Positions 48,851 to 61,372 of a stretch of 64,000 nucleotides of DNA are shown piece after piece. Within the stretch, counting starts at the first letter, position 1. The number at the start of each line of letters is the position of its first letter. Position numbers and translations under genes: made by a program. The notes below the pieces were generated by a model. The model saw only the letters and a list, made by a program, of their open reading frames with translations. It was not told the DNA's origin and did not search any database. Source of the stretch: Warburgia ugandensis (taxonomy: Eukaryota; Streptophyta; Magnoliopsida; Canellales; Canellaceae); contig CP141132.1 in assembly GCA_035236585.1 (NCBI GenBank), forward strand, positions 59,803,880-59,867,879. Direction: 5' to 3'.

Positions 48851-50280
48851 AAATGGGTCCCACCTATAAATAAAGTGAGTCCCATTTATGTTTCATAGAA
48901 AACTAACATATATAGGAGACTCTCCTCATTGGAGAGTCTTAAATATTTTTAAAGATAAGAATCCCCATGAGACATTTTTATTTGAATGAAATAGGTCTCA
49001 CCTATAACCAATGTGAGTCCCCTTTTATGTTTCACATATGTATGACTCGCTCCCTATGGGAGAAGAGATAAGAAACCCTTATGTGGCTCTTTCTTTTGGA
49101 ATGAAATGGATCTCACCTATAACCAAGGTGGGTCCTATTTTAGTTTATCTAAAAAACTAACATGTGTGAGACACTCTCTTTATTAGAGAGTTGTTGTTGT
49201 TTTTTTTTTTAAGACAAAAAGCCCTTAGATGGTATTTTCCCATTTGAATAAAAATGGGCCTCACCTAAAACTAAGGTGGGTCTTATTTAAGTCTTTCCTA
49301 GAAAATTAATATATGTAGGACTCTCTTCATAGGAGAGCCTTGACTATTTTTTAAGATAAAAGGCCTTTATGGGGCATTTTGTTTATATGACAATGGGGTC
49401 CCACTTGGAAACATGGGGGTTCCATTTTAAGTTCCTAGAAAAACCAAATATAAAGGAGTCTCTCTTCCATGGGAGAGTCATTTTTTTAAAGAAATAAGTA
49501 GCCCTTGTAGGGCATTTTATTTTGGATGATAATGGGGTCCCACTTATAACCAAGGTGGGTCCTATTTAAGTTCCTAAGAAAAGCATAACAAGGAGGACTC
49601 TCTCCATTGATGGTCTTAAATGTTTTTAGAGAAAAAGATCAACCCTTTCCTCCCATGGAGCAATTTATTTTAAAACTAATGGGTCCTGCTTGTAGATAAA
49701 GTGGGTTCCATTTTAGACTTCCTAGAAAAATGAACATGGAGGACTCTTTCTCTGGGAGAGTCCTAAATGCTTTCAAATTAGAAGAACACTTGTGGGGCAC
49801 TTTTTTTTAGGTGGTAATGAGTGGGTCCCACTATGTAGGCAAGGTGGACCCTATTTCAAGTATTATAAGTTATCTTACAAGAGTTCTTGAAAAACTTTAG
49901 GAGTAGAAAGTTATTAAGGACTCTCCCTCCAAGAATGAGTCCTACTATTTTCTATTCTTTCTTAATTTATCTATTTATTCATCTATAGGCCCCACTTATT
50001 TTGGATAAAGTGGGATGTACCATGAATATCTTAAAAAGAGTCATAGTCACAGAGGAGAATTAAGAGTATGAAAGACAAATCACTCTCCAAGAGAGTCTTA
50101 ATTCATTTCAAATCAAAGTAAGTCCCAAAGGTGCTCCTTTTTTTGTTGAAGGTGTCCCACCCACTTGCATAAGGTAGATCTTATTTTGTGTTTCTCTTTT
50201 TTAAAAGATCCTAGGATAAGACTCTCTCTCCCTTTGAAGAGTCCTAGATTTTTTAATAAACATGGGCCCCATAATTGCTT
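48850..50280 (+). repeat. Tandem repeat of about 140 bp with conserved hairpin
   Basis: About nine to ten diverged monomers. Each has GGTCCCAC(C)TATAACCAAG then GTGGGTCC, then CCTAGAAAACTAACAT, a GGACTCTCTCCATGGGAGAG-like inverted repeat, and AAGCCCTTATGGGGCATTTT. Starts lie near 48851, 48988, 49104, 49249, 49390, 49529, 49675 and 49813; the last monomers, to 50280, are less regular. Confidence 0.88.
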
Positions 50281-52440
50281 TTTTTTTAGGGAGGGAAAAA
50301 TTGCCTTTTTTCAAAGGTAACATTTAGCTAATTAAAACTCATTTTTAGTTTACTAAATTTAAATGGTCGATTGGATTCTCAAAATTCAACAGGCTAGTTG
50401 TTAGGAAAAGTACTCTTTGATCTTGTTAACTTTTAGCCTACTAGGCTGATTTTTCTATAGATCCTTAGAAGAGTCAATTATATTCAAATTTTAGTTGATT
50501 AGATTTTCAATCGACACATTTTTCCCTCTTTCATCAATTTTAGCAAGCTATTCATTAAGAAAAGCCTATTAGATGGTTTTGAAGTGGTTTTTTCATAACT
50601 TTACCCATCTAGATTTCAATTTACTTGACTAGATTACTAATACTTTTTAAGTCATTTATGTTTATTTTGGCCATTTTAATAGCTGCCCTAGAAATGGCTT
50701 TGAGAACCCTGTTTCACCAATCTGTCAAATTTGTTGATTAAAAATTTTAAAACCAAAAATCTTTAATCCAATCTCTTGTAAACCATCACAAAATTATTCC
50801 ATTTCAAAAATCCCTAAACCATGTTGATCACTTGAACCACGCTGACAACTTGAAACTAGAGAAAAATAGTTATGGGATCTTCCTATTCTACTAACAGGAA
50901 GTTGTTTAGATTGTATTTCACTTTATCAAGTAATGTGTATACACTTCAACTAGTTCTAATGGTTGTTAATTACTTTTATTTTGAATATATAAAATTAAGC
51001 AAAGAAAAGGCCCTTGATTACATGTTACTTGTACAATAACCACTAGATAAGTATCCAATTTGCTTATTTTTCATGCGCTTTGATTCTGACTTCGGTTTAA
51101 ACTCATTACATCAGTTTACAGTATGATTTTTTTGTTACTTTGTTTTGTAAATGAGTTGATTGACATTAATATATGAGAGTGTGTTTTTGAAAGTAATACT
51201 TGGGCATAGCAAGTGTGTAGTCTTTGAAGCCTCTCTATTTGGTTTTGGGTGTAGTTCTGGCATGTTTTCCTTTTATCATATAAGCATAGGTAGTGCTATC
51301 ATAGCCTCAAGTGCACATCAATATCCTTTGTGCACATGTTTTTAGGACATGAAGATCCTTTATGTATATCATAATCTCATATATCATGAACTCAAGTGCA
51401 TATCAATACCCATTTGGTAGAGTCAATATATTTTGTGATTCTCTGGGTTAGTGGAATCTGTTGGCTAGAATTCTTAATTTCAAGTAGAGGTATCAAATAG
51501 TTGACCTAGTTGTTGTAATTGCAGGTTGAATGTGTACATATATAATTACTCATTTTATTAAGCAAGTGATAAAATGCCTACTGAACCAACTCATTTATAG
51601 TGGGTGGGCTCGTAGGTTTCATGTATAATTTAGTATGAGCATGAGAGGTTGTGGTATTATCCTTAAACATGGCTTTTTAAAGAATGTTTTACTCATGAAC
51701 TTCTTCCATGGAGTTATTTTCATCTATAATTCAACTAACAAAAATCTTAAACTTCAACTCAATTAAAAGAAACTCTTTTAGATTCCCTCACAATTAAACC
51801 ACACCATGCATTCTAGTTCACTACTTTCAGAAGAACATCCACAACATCAACTTTTTAGACAGCATCATATTATTTTCATCCATAATTCAACTAATAAACC
51901 CAACAATTTAGCTGAATTTAAAAGTTTCAAAAAAATTAAACAAATAAAAATATCATCAAATTGTCACACAACTATCTAATTCAACATCTCATTGTAAGAG
52001 AAAACCATAATGGGGTTTGGATTGGAAGTGGAAGCCACTTGGTAACTTACCTTGTTGCCAACTTTCTGCAATCTATGGACCTAGTGTTCTATGAATTTGA
52101 GCATTGCCCTTGATTCCACTGATATAATCGATCTCTGTTGTTTCTTACATCTACATATCCTTTTTTATTTGGTATTAATGAAACCCATGACATCCAAGAT
52201 CCTTGCATCAATGTGTATTTGGTATCCAACATGAGTTGCAGTGAGTTATACTGATCATTATCACATGTCCCCAAAACTCTAGCAGTAGGGCAAAACAGGT
52301 AACCTACAGATCCATGGGATAATACCTGATACCAAGTTACAAGTAATTTTATGCTGGTTGCAAAAATGTCGCCCTTGATAAGCTTTATATTGGTACAAGT
52401 CACGAGCTAAAATTGATACTTATAATTTTAGGACTCTTTG
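50281..52440. other. Intergenic, no gene recognised
   Basis: AT-rich sequence. The minus frame at 52089-52403 (104 codons) resembles nothing I know. Confidence 0.4.
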
Positions 52441-52710
52441 CATCAACTAAATTGATCATTGCTTTAGGGCACTAGTGCACATGAGATTGCATCGATTAGA
52501 TTAATAATTGCCTTGGGATAGTTATACATAGGGTAGCATTGGCTAAATTGATCATTGTTTTAAGGCATTGGTGCAAATGAGCCCACATCGGGAAGATAGA
52601 TTGGGCCTTATGACATTGGTGCACATAGGCTTACATTGGCAAGATTGATTATTACCTTAGGGCATTGATATATATATAGTACTTGCATTGGTTCCATAGA
52701 TCATTACCTA
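52441..52710 (+). repeat. Diverged tandem repeat, period about 49 bp
   Basis: Five to six units combining GGCATTGGTGCACAT, GAGCxxACATTGGC and AAATTGATCATTGCCTTAG. Unit landmarks fall near 52449, 52500, 52546, 52594, 52644 and 52695. Confidence 0.82.
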
Positions 52711-54350
52711 TGTCCTATATTCCTACCACATGTTCAATGTTTTCCTATTAAAGTGGAGACCATGACAATGACACATGATTAGGTCTCTTAGATCATAATT
52801 TTATCATTGGTATATTATGTGTGGGACTGTAATTACTGACTTTCCATTAATATCACTTAAACATCTACCAACACCTCAAGTAGTACCTCACGTGTTGGCT
52901 TAGGGACCCTTCTTTTGAAAATGTGGACCATTAATTAATAAAACTCAATGAGCATTCCATATGAGATATCTTGCTAGTGAGTGTAAGTATCCTTGATTCT
53001 TCGCCTTTGCTATGTCAAATCATCACTGAAATGTGAGATCCAACCCTTAATTGAATGGAGATTAATCACAAGGAGGCAAATAGTGGACCTTAGTTGGGAA
53101 AAGGGTGTTTTATTGAAAATTATCCCCAACCAAACAACAAAATTTTTCTATAGTAGGAGTTCTAAGCATGCTATTAACAAGTCTTGAAGCTGAACTTCTT
53201 TGCATATGTGTGTATAAATTCTTTTACCAAATAATGGGGATCAAATGTTTGCATCTTTCCTTGAGCTTAGCATCATTCATCTGATTATGAAAGGAAGGGC
53301 TCTAAATATTGCTCAAATGGTTTTGGAACACCTGTGGAAGTTCAAGGAAAAGGATTCTAGTGATTTTCCTTATGGATTGTTTGTTTCCCAGGTACTCTTT
53401 CAAACTTAATGTTCAAGTTAGACTTAAAATAATATAGTTTGTGAAGTCCAATTACATCAATGATGCATCTTTCTGGTTCCTTGGATATGAACTAATTAAC
53501 AATGAATGGGTCTATGTCAGAGATTGATCATCTCAATCTCCTCAACAATAGCCAGAACCTAAACCTCCAACCTAAAGATCTCAAGAACAATTCTAGGCTA
53601 TTTTTTAGTTTTATGTTTTAAGAAACTTGGTCATCTATTTTAAGAAACAATAGCCAGAACCTAAAGATCTCTTGAATGGGCATAAATGTCTCCATTAGAT
53701 AAGAATTTATCCCCAATAGATCTTTTTGAATTGGGACTATATATTCAGGTCATTTGGAGATAAGAACAAGAAGATTGAAAATCACATTGAAGAGCCTCTA
53801 AGCCATCTACTCAAGCAAGCTTCTTTGGGCTACTATGCAATACTTTCTATCATTTGTTTTTATAAAATCTATCTCTATTCTTTAAATCTTTTGTTAAATA
53901 TACTGAGAATGAAATTCTTGAAATTAGTCTTTGTATTTGAGAGAGTGGTGTAGCCCTCTCGTGTTAGATAGCTACCCAAGTCGATGTAAAATAGTTGAGC
54001 TTCTATAAGTGCTCTAGTCCTTTGTTTGTGGCTATCATAGTATCAACTGGTGTGTAAAATTTTGCAAGGGTTAGTAGATACTCAAGGTAGAAAATATCTT
54101 TAGAGAGTGGAAGTAGGTACCTTGGATGGCTGGCCAAATCATTATAAGATCTATGTGTCTTGTTCCTTGTTGCATGCTAAGAGTTTTCATTTCTAAATTT
54201 TGTCTGTCTATTTTGAGTAGAATTAAAAAGAGTTTGAAAACTTTGATTGGGGCCTTATTCACCCCCTCTTGGGACCTAATAATGAATTTAATGGTCTTTC
54301 AACTACTACCAATTGAATCCAAAATTGAAACATGTAAGTGTTGAAATAAC
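52711..54350 (+). other. Probable decayed retrotransposon sequence
   Basis: Near 53235-53400 one frame (HLIMKGRALNIAQMVLEHLW, then SDFPYGLFVSQ) vaguely recalls the uncharacterised gag-like plant transposon proteins. GGCCTTATTCACCCCCTCTT at 54252-54271 resembles text commonly seen next to copia LTR ends. Neither is strong enough for a firm call. Confidence 0.3.
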
Positions 54351-57300
54351 AATAATTTATGATCTTATAAAATAGAAGTCAATTTTGATATTTTTTCCAC
54401 ACTTCTATGACTTTTCTTTCTTGTGGTGAGGCCACCCTTTTTCTCTACCTACCTCTGTCTGCTCTCCAAAAAGAAGTGGTTGGAGGATGAGAAGGGGTGA
54501 TTATACAATGCCTATGGTTTATTATCAGTGATGCATCATTGTTTAGACTCTTTCGTGAGTCTCATATGAGTGTTCTCTTTATATTTAGTCAAAAGCACTA
54601 AGAAGGACACTTTTGGTAACAAAAAGAGGATGCCTAACAATCTCTATTCGGGAATGTATTAGGTTTTCTTAACACAGGTTGTTTATCAGCTTTTACAAAA
54701 TCATCATGTTCATGCAGAGGTGAAAGAGGAGAGAAAAGTATATAAAACGATTTTAAATGGTGAGAAAAATAAAAAATTTGATGGTTTCTCATTCTTCATT
54801 CAATGGTTTGTGTGTGTGAGATGGTTAGAGTTGGTTGTGTTGACTGTTTGGTCCCACCATCGAGGTTTGGTATCCTCCTACTCAACATCCAATGGTTTTG
54901 CGTGTCTATGAGAGAGAGAGAGAGAGTTATCAATAAACTCACTATGGTTTCGTTAAGCTATATCTCTAACATACTTAAAAATACCGCTATAAAGAAAGCA
55001 GCCCTACCAACTATATATTAATATTACATCACAAGGACCCCAACAACCGAATCGCAGTGCAGAGGAAAGTGAGAAATGTCTTGTTTCAAACAACGACTGT
55101 CCAAGGAGCTTCTTGTGGTTGTAACGTTCCTTTCATTTTGTCATTCTCCTTGTTAGAGGTAGGGAAAAGAAAAGGGGCAACGTGGTCGCAGGCATCTAGG
55201 ACCCAGCCGTTTCATTTGACTAGATTTTGCCTTGACCGTGCTTTTCTTCTATTGTTACTTATCCAAGATTCATTATTTCTTTGACACAACTCCAGTCAAG
55301 CTGAAGACACCTTTTAGACGACAAGGACGTATGCATGTGTCAATGGAGCATTGGAGCAATCAATTGAGAAGCATATGTAATATGTATTGCTTATGACCAA
55401 GCCGTAAGGATAAGAAGATACATATAATGTAGGAATGCCATTCCGGAAAGCACAATTGGAGCACTTATTTGTTTCCTTTTCGAGTGTGTGTCTCTCTATC
55501 TATATCTGTGAGCGTGTTTTTTCTTTTTTCCAATCTTAGCCTTCTAAACAACGGCAAAACATGCACAGAAGCTTGTTATATCTGTCAACAATGTCCCTTT
55601 AAATGTGTCTGTTGTAGGTTAGAGTCCTCCCTTTCTTTTTGGCCAGGCTTAGACTTAAGAGAGTATGTGAGTGATTTGCCATGTAATTCTTTTTTTGTAT
55701 CTAAAAAAAAGAAACTTCTTTATATCCAAAGCAACCATTTCAGTGTTGTGCCAGATCTATCATGGATTGACAGATTTGACAACCAGGATCTTTGATTTGT
55801 AGTAAGAAGCACACACAAGGGAAAAGACAAGGAATTACATGGTTCCCAAACTTGGTCTACGTCTATGGAGAGGAGGAATTAATATCATCTAATCAGATTA
55901 CATGGGTGAGGAGGAGGATGAAGCAAAGCCTCCTCCCTTCTCGACGTTCAAACTCTCACACTCACTCACACAAGCCCTAACATCATACACATATATAATA
56001 TAGGATTATCTCTCACATGAGTATATATTACATGTGGGTTCACCCTAACACTAGCTCTAAACAAGGATATAACAAAAAAAAGAAGTCATATGTTTCCTTT
56101 TTCTCACTATGCTATGTGTAGCTAGTCATTTAAAAAACTATATTGACCTTTTTATTTGATTTGCAATCATATATTGATAACTAGCAAGCAAGTCTTAACA
56201 AGAAAATGGAGTATTGCAGGCTCTGAACAGCAAATTAGAGATGCCTCAGTGCTAGTAGATATGAATATTTCTGATGGATGATATCCTAACTTTGGCGTTT
56301 TGTAGTAAGCAAAGACTGGCCTTCACTAGCAACTATGTTTTCTTGGTTGTATTTTTTATCACAACAATGTGTGACTATGATTGTATGGAAGGTGTATGTG
56401 TTCAATTTGCATTGCTTATCCATGATGGACTGTCTATTTAGGTTGGAACCGCATCTCCTGGTCTGCCAAGAAACAAACCACCATTGCTTGTCCTTCACTG
56501 AATTTGAATATCGAGCAAGATCAAATGCCACGCCAAAAGTTTTGCCTCCAATTTCTCTTATGTGAATTGCAAATCTCACCTAAAGCAATAGCAAATGCCA
56601 CACCTTTACCTCAGAGCAAACTCACTGCTACCGGAACCAGATATAAGTCTGTCACTTCGTCCGAGGCAGGGCATCCAAAGGGCTTAAGCACATTTGGTCT
56701 CTACGCAAGGACCCACTTGAAGACATATACGTCGAGCAGCTTGCTTCTCATATTTCACTCTACTACGAGACAAGTTCAATGTGAGGACAGTTCAACTTTG
56801 CGGGAATGGGGGTTGGGCGCTACTGGAAATATTATCTTTGAAGCTTATGCAAATTGTTCATGAAGGGCTTTATTATAATTCACCTCGTACACTTGATTAT
56901 GTGTACAAGTTGAGCCTTTCATACTATTCATGAGAGAGGATTCAGAGTTGATAAGGAGATCACCATTTTTATGCATACCTTTCATCATATTCTCACAAAT
57001 CAAATCTAAAATTGAAGATTAGCATTATACACTGAATCATCTATCGTTGAAATTGCTCTTAGTGAAGCAAAAAGACCGTTAAGAGATTTTTTGAATTTAT
57101 TGTAAAATTTTCTTGGAAATTGAGTTTATAGCACTTGGCTAGCTTTCTTTTGATCAGAATTTTTTCCATAATTGGACATTTCCTCTGCTTTTCTAGAAAG
57201 ATTTTCACATTTGACTCTGGAATCACGTTTCATGGAGTTCTTTTCCGTTGATATTCCTTATGAAGTTATTTGCTATTCTGGTTTTGGCTGTGCATCATCA

Positions 57301-57415
57301 CAATTTCAACCAGTAGCAGACACTCTGGTATCTGTTAAAAATTATGCATGCAACTCTTTAGCTCATCAGAGTCTACATGAATTGCCTTGTTGCTGGCACC
57401 ACATCTTCATTCCAT
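54351..57415. other. Intergenic, downstream of the HAK gene
   Basis: No gene recognised on either strand. The opposite open frames near 56286-56863 are unassigned. The HAK 3' end lies at the right edge. Confidence 0.4.
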
Positions 57416-57421
57416 TTATTT
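57416..57421 (-). terminator. Candidate polyadenylation signal of the HAK gene
   Basis: AATAAA on the minus strand about 235 bp beyond the HAK stop codon. Confidence 0.35.
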
Positions 57422-57654
57422 TGTCATCACAAACAAGATGGTTTTTGGAAGAAAAGTAAAGACTGGACTGGGACTAGCCAACTTGGTCATGGAAAACAAA
57501 CTTGACCCAATACGTGATGTCATTACAAGGTATAAAAGCCGCACCCAACAAAATAACCCGAAATTTTAGCCAGTACAAATTAGAATATACATATTCCAAA
57601 AATAAAAATATAGATGGAACTATAGAGACCATGAAAACAAAACAACTATGCTTG

Positions 57655-60209
57655 TTAAATTTCATATAGCATTCCAACTTGAAGTGTCTTGCTTGGTGGG
57701 ACTCTTAAAGTTGAGACTGTAGACCTGAAATTCTTCTGTAGAAACCTGTATGTGTTATTGATCACAAAAGAGGGAAGCCATCCATTTTTGTCTCTAGATT
57801 TGAGAATAACCCTACCCATAACGAAAACCCCTCCTTTCCCCATTGCTGATTCTAGTAGCTGGATCTCCTCTGGGGACTCTGCTTGTTCTTTAAGCTTTTC
57901 GATAACTAAAGTAATGTATTCATCGCCTTCCATGTTGGGTACATCCTTATACCCATACTGAACCAAACACCTATAAACCCCTTTCTGGATCAATTTTGCT
58001 ACAACAAAGCGCTCTTCAGGAAGAACATTTTTTATGGGGAGTGTTCTCAATGTAACAATTACCATTATTTCACGAAGAGAGCCAACATTTTGAACGTAAT
58101 GACGGATTATAGGTGGAACACCATTGACAAGGTCTGTGCAAAAGAAGCAAATTCCAGGCACCTTAGAAACCTCATGGCTTGAGACTAGTTGAGTTAGTTC
58201 CCCCTGACTCATCTTCCTCTCTGCTTCATATTCACTTTTTTTGGTTCTCCCATAAGTCCAGGACGATGTAATGACCAAGAAGAAGCTTGCAATAGCAAAA
58301 GGAACCCATCCACCTTGTGGGACTTTGTTCAGCAAAGACGTCATATAGATACTTTCCACAGAGAAGCAAGTCAAGAAGAATAGAGCCGCTAGTATGGCAC
58401 TCTTGTTCCAGATTACCAGCATTACAATAGTCATAAAAGTTGTTGTTATAAGCATGTCCCAGATGACAGCAACACCTACATTTCAACAGAAGAAATATTA
58501 GTTGAGAAGAAATATTAGTTCAGTAGCAGTAACAAAGACCCGCAAACGGGGGAGCTTTGTGCACCGGGCTGCCCTTTTTTAGCAGTAACAAATTTTCAGA
58601 TACTTGATTTCTCTTTGAAGAAAATCTTGAGCTTAATTACACCACAAGAAATATTTCTCTTTGAAAAAAAATATTGAGCTTAATTACGCCACAAGAAAGA
58701 TTTGAATTCTCTTTGAAAAATCTTGACTTACATCTGGGAAGAATTCAGGAATCTTGAATTTTTCAAATCAGATGTAAATTTATCGAATTGAATGTGAATT
58801 CTACAAAAGACGCTTCAGTTCTCATGTATTTTTTGTATACTTTTCGTGACAGCTAAATATTGTTTCAAAAAATACTAAAGTACCTTTTTCTTTTTAGATA
58901 TTCCCAAATGCTAGGAAATCTTGCCTTGCTGAATTTCTCCCTTCTTTTATTGGGCTGTTTTATAGAGGATAACAAGCAATAGACAAAATTATGATCTTGT
59001 CCCATGCCCTAAAACATAGATGGAACATCCTACAATCATAGTTTGTCTCTAGTTATGTGATTTTATGTGGTTTTGAGCTGTAGTAAGGGATAATATTCTA
59101 TCCAAAGCTAATTGTGTTCCAAGTTTCTTATACCTATGCCAAACAACCTCGTAAGTGTAACTGAGCAACAAGCGACTGGCACACTTCACTAGCTATGCCC
59201 TTCCCAACCAAAAGCTTGCAGGTTCAGGTCTGCCTACGCACCAACTTTCAGAAAAAACGGAAAACGAAACAACCCTATAACTATGGTTCTCAACTTCAAA
59301 TCCTAGTCTTAGAATTGATTCAATTTTGTATAAAGAAGAGTATCTGTGACTCACCATAGGCATTCCCAATCTCAGTACCTCCCTTGAAGGTGACCACAAT
59401 TAAAATACATACGATCATGAGAAAGTAGTTCACTTCTGGAGAGTAAACTTGCCCCTCGTGCTTATTCGAGGTATGTATCATGTTCACTCGAGGGAAGCAA
59501 CCAAGTGCCACAGCTTGTCTTACAATACAAAAACTGGCAGATATCAATGCCTGACTAGCAACAATTGCAGCATGAGTAGCCACCCCAAATATTGGCCAGA
59601 AAACCGGAGTGGGCAAGGAGCTGTAAAAAGTGGTACTCATATTCTCTGGATTCTTAATCACATAGGCGCCTTGGCCGGCATAAGTAATGATCAGAGCAGG
59701 ATAAACCAATACTGTAAAAGCAGTCTGCAGCCGTGATTCATCAAAAATTATTCCTATAACACAGGTTAGTTTATAGAACTGGGATTTGAATACATTTCAG
59801 CAATCAAACCTGAATCCCGCCCCTATTGAAGTGGCCCATATCAGCAAACATAGCTTCAGCACCTGCCAATGGAATTTATGCATAACACAAGTGTAAAGAT
59901 ATGGGATTTATGGATTAGAATCGTGTACAATGAATACTAATTGAGATACCTGTTATGCATAACACCACTGTTCCAAGGAGCTCCCATCCAGCCTTACCAT
60001 GCCTACCAAAGAAAATGAGTATATAGTGGGGCGACAGGGCTTTGAATATTGTGGGTAGTAGGTTATGATATTATATGCACCAACTGAAGCAATGGATGTG
60101 AACCAAATAAGCATGATTGGAGAGAATGAGGCGCTAACTTTGCTCGTTCCAAATCTTTGAAAGAGGTAAAGGGCAAGTAGAATCAAAACCGACAGGAGGA
60201 CGACGGTCG
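57655..60209 (-). CDS. HAK/KUP/KT potassium transporter, 3' exons, one-base frameshift
   Basis: Four minus-strand exons with GT...AG introns: 60209-59950, 59862-59810, 59724-59355 and 58475-57655 (stop TAA). Together they give about 500 aa of a family usually 750-800 aa, so the N-terminal third is absent. Seen are [35 protein letters not shown] (after a frame change), [86 protein letters not shown], and the long cytosolic C-terminal region with [10 protein letters not shown]. Such proteins import K+ across membranes, often with H+. The 260-bp exon is one base short: the frame shifts near 60050-60058, after ITYYP. Without correction the protein would be truncated. Upstream exons would lie beyond the copia insertion at 60480, outside the window. 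Subgroup not assigned. Confidence 0.85.
58524..58592 (+). mobile_element. 5'-truncated Au-type SINE in a HAK intron
   Basis: The 43-bp body 58537-58579 matches the 3' end of the Au SINE (GGGGGAGCTTTGTGCACC, GGGCTGCCC then T-run; compare 3045-3081). TAGCAGTAACAAA flanks it directly at 58524-58536 and 58580-58592. It sits about 50 bp upstream of the acceptor of the last HAK exon, antisense to the gene. Confidence 0.88.
58593..59354 (-). other. HAK intron between the last two exons, main part
   Basis: This intron (58476-59354) is 879 bp. It also has a near-duplicate of about 43 bp, CTTAATTACACCACAAGAAA and CTTAATTACGCCACAAGAAA (58632 and 58679). No gene inside. Confidence 0.7.
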
Positions 60210-60479
60210 CTGTACAAATAGAAAACTTACATAAGGCGGGTATTAATATAAGGGCATATCTGCCAATAATTACTTCAAGATTGAATAAAGCTCCCTTTGG
60301 TCGGTCTTGGGATTTCTTGATTGGATTCCCTGAACAGCAGAAAGAACTGCAAAAAAGAAAATAATAAGTGAAATGCATTTGGATTTCGATAACTAGAAAC
60401 TCAATGCTTTCAGGTAGATTTTTGTTGTTTGTTTGTCGCATTTGTACTACATAGAGAGAGAAGGAATACTCCTACGCTT
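60210..60479 (-). other. Upstream HAK intron remnant
   Basis: The acceptor at 60211-60210 implies an intron here. No preceding exon is found before the copia LTR begins at 60480. Confidence 0.6.
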
Positions 60480-60895
60480 TGATGGGTCCCTACCCATGTG
60501 AACAGCAATTACCGCTGCATTAGAAAAGGTCAAGAATTGGTGTTGTAAAGATAGACTTTGGCATCAAAATCAGAACTGTCAAGATTTGTTGCCAGATCTG
60601 TCAAGATTTACAATGCCACAAATCATGACATACTGGATCATCAAAACCCTATAAATAGGGGATGATCCCATGCCTTTCTACAAAACACATTAATGTTTGC
60701 TATCATTGGATACCCGAGGTGACAGAACTGGAATTGCTGAAGCTAGAGAAAATCCATACAAACAAGAACCCAGCAGATATGTTAATGAAAGTGATATCAC
60801 ATGAGAAGCTACCACTATGTAGAGATATAGTTATGATGAACATCAACTGAAAAGTTGTAATGCATTTTCCTCCCATGAGTATGGAGGGAGAGAAT
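60480..60895 (+). mobile_element. Copia remnant: partial LTR fused to RNase H tail
   Basis: 60480 to about 60675 matches the first 200 bp of the LTR at 60896 (TGATGGGTCCCTACCC, ACAGCAATTACCGC, ATCAAAACCCTATAAATAGG with a TATA box). It then joins directly to a frame with KHINVCYHWIPEV, LLKLEKIHTNKNPADMLMKV, the C-terminal RNase H end of copia pol, and a purine-rich polypurine tract (GGAGGGAGAGAA, 60883-60894). The rest of the internal region is deleted. Confidence 0.85.
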
Positions 60896-61372
60896 TGATA
60901 GGTCCATACCCATGTGAACAGCAATTACCGCCACATTAGAAAAGGTCAAGAATCGGTGCTGAAAAGATAGATTTTGGCGTCAAAATTAGAACTGTCAAGA
61001 TTTGCAGCCAGATCTGTCAAAATTTGTGGTGACACAAATCTTCACCACAAATCTTGACACACCGGATCATCAAAACCCTATATATAGGGATGATCCATTC
61101 GCTAGATGTAAGCAAGGGAAAGAAATCAAATATATATGTAAAGATCTAAGAGAGAGAGAGCGAGAGAGAGAGAGAGTATAGTACAGTGAGGATTTGATCC
61201 TCCACCTCCTCATAATCTGATCAATATAGTACATTACCTTTTCACTTTCCCGTGGATGTAGATAAGGAATCTGATCGAACCAAGTAAAATCTTGCTTCTC
61301 CTTGTTGTGTGTGTGATTCTCACTTTTTCATTTCGACTGTTGATTACGATCTCAACACCAATGTGCCTAACA
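60896..61372 (+). mobile_element. Copia LTR, shared between two element bodies
   Basis: 477 bp starting TGATAGGTCC and ending CCTAACA (TG...CA). It is preceded by a polypurine tract and followed by a decayed primer site (AGTGGAATCAGAGTGAG, cf. the initiator-tRNA-Met complement TGGTATCAGAGC). A TATA-like CCCTATATATAGGG lies near 61076-61089, and a GA-rich stretch at 61150-61178. It therefore acts as 3' LTR for the left remnant and 5' LTR for the right body. Confidence 0.85.

Noticed and set aside
53726..54344. Overlapping plus-strand frames as a possible gene
   Set aside because: No domain, no splice logic, and the nearby text looks like a copia LTR edge.
56286..56863. Opposing open frames downstream of the HAK gene
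   Set aside because: Neither strand gives recognisable protein, and both overlap the same bases.
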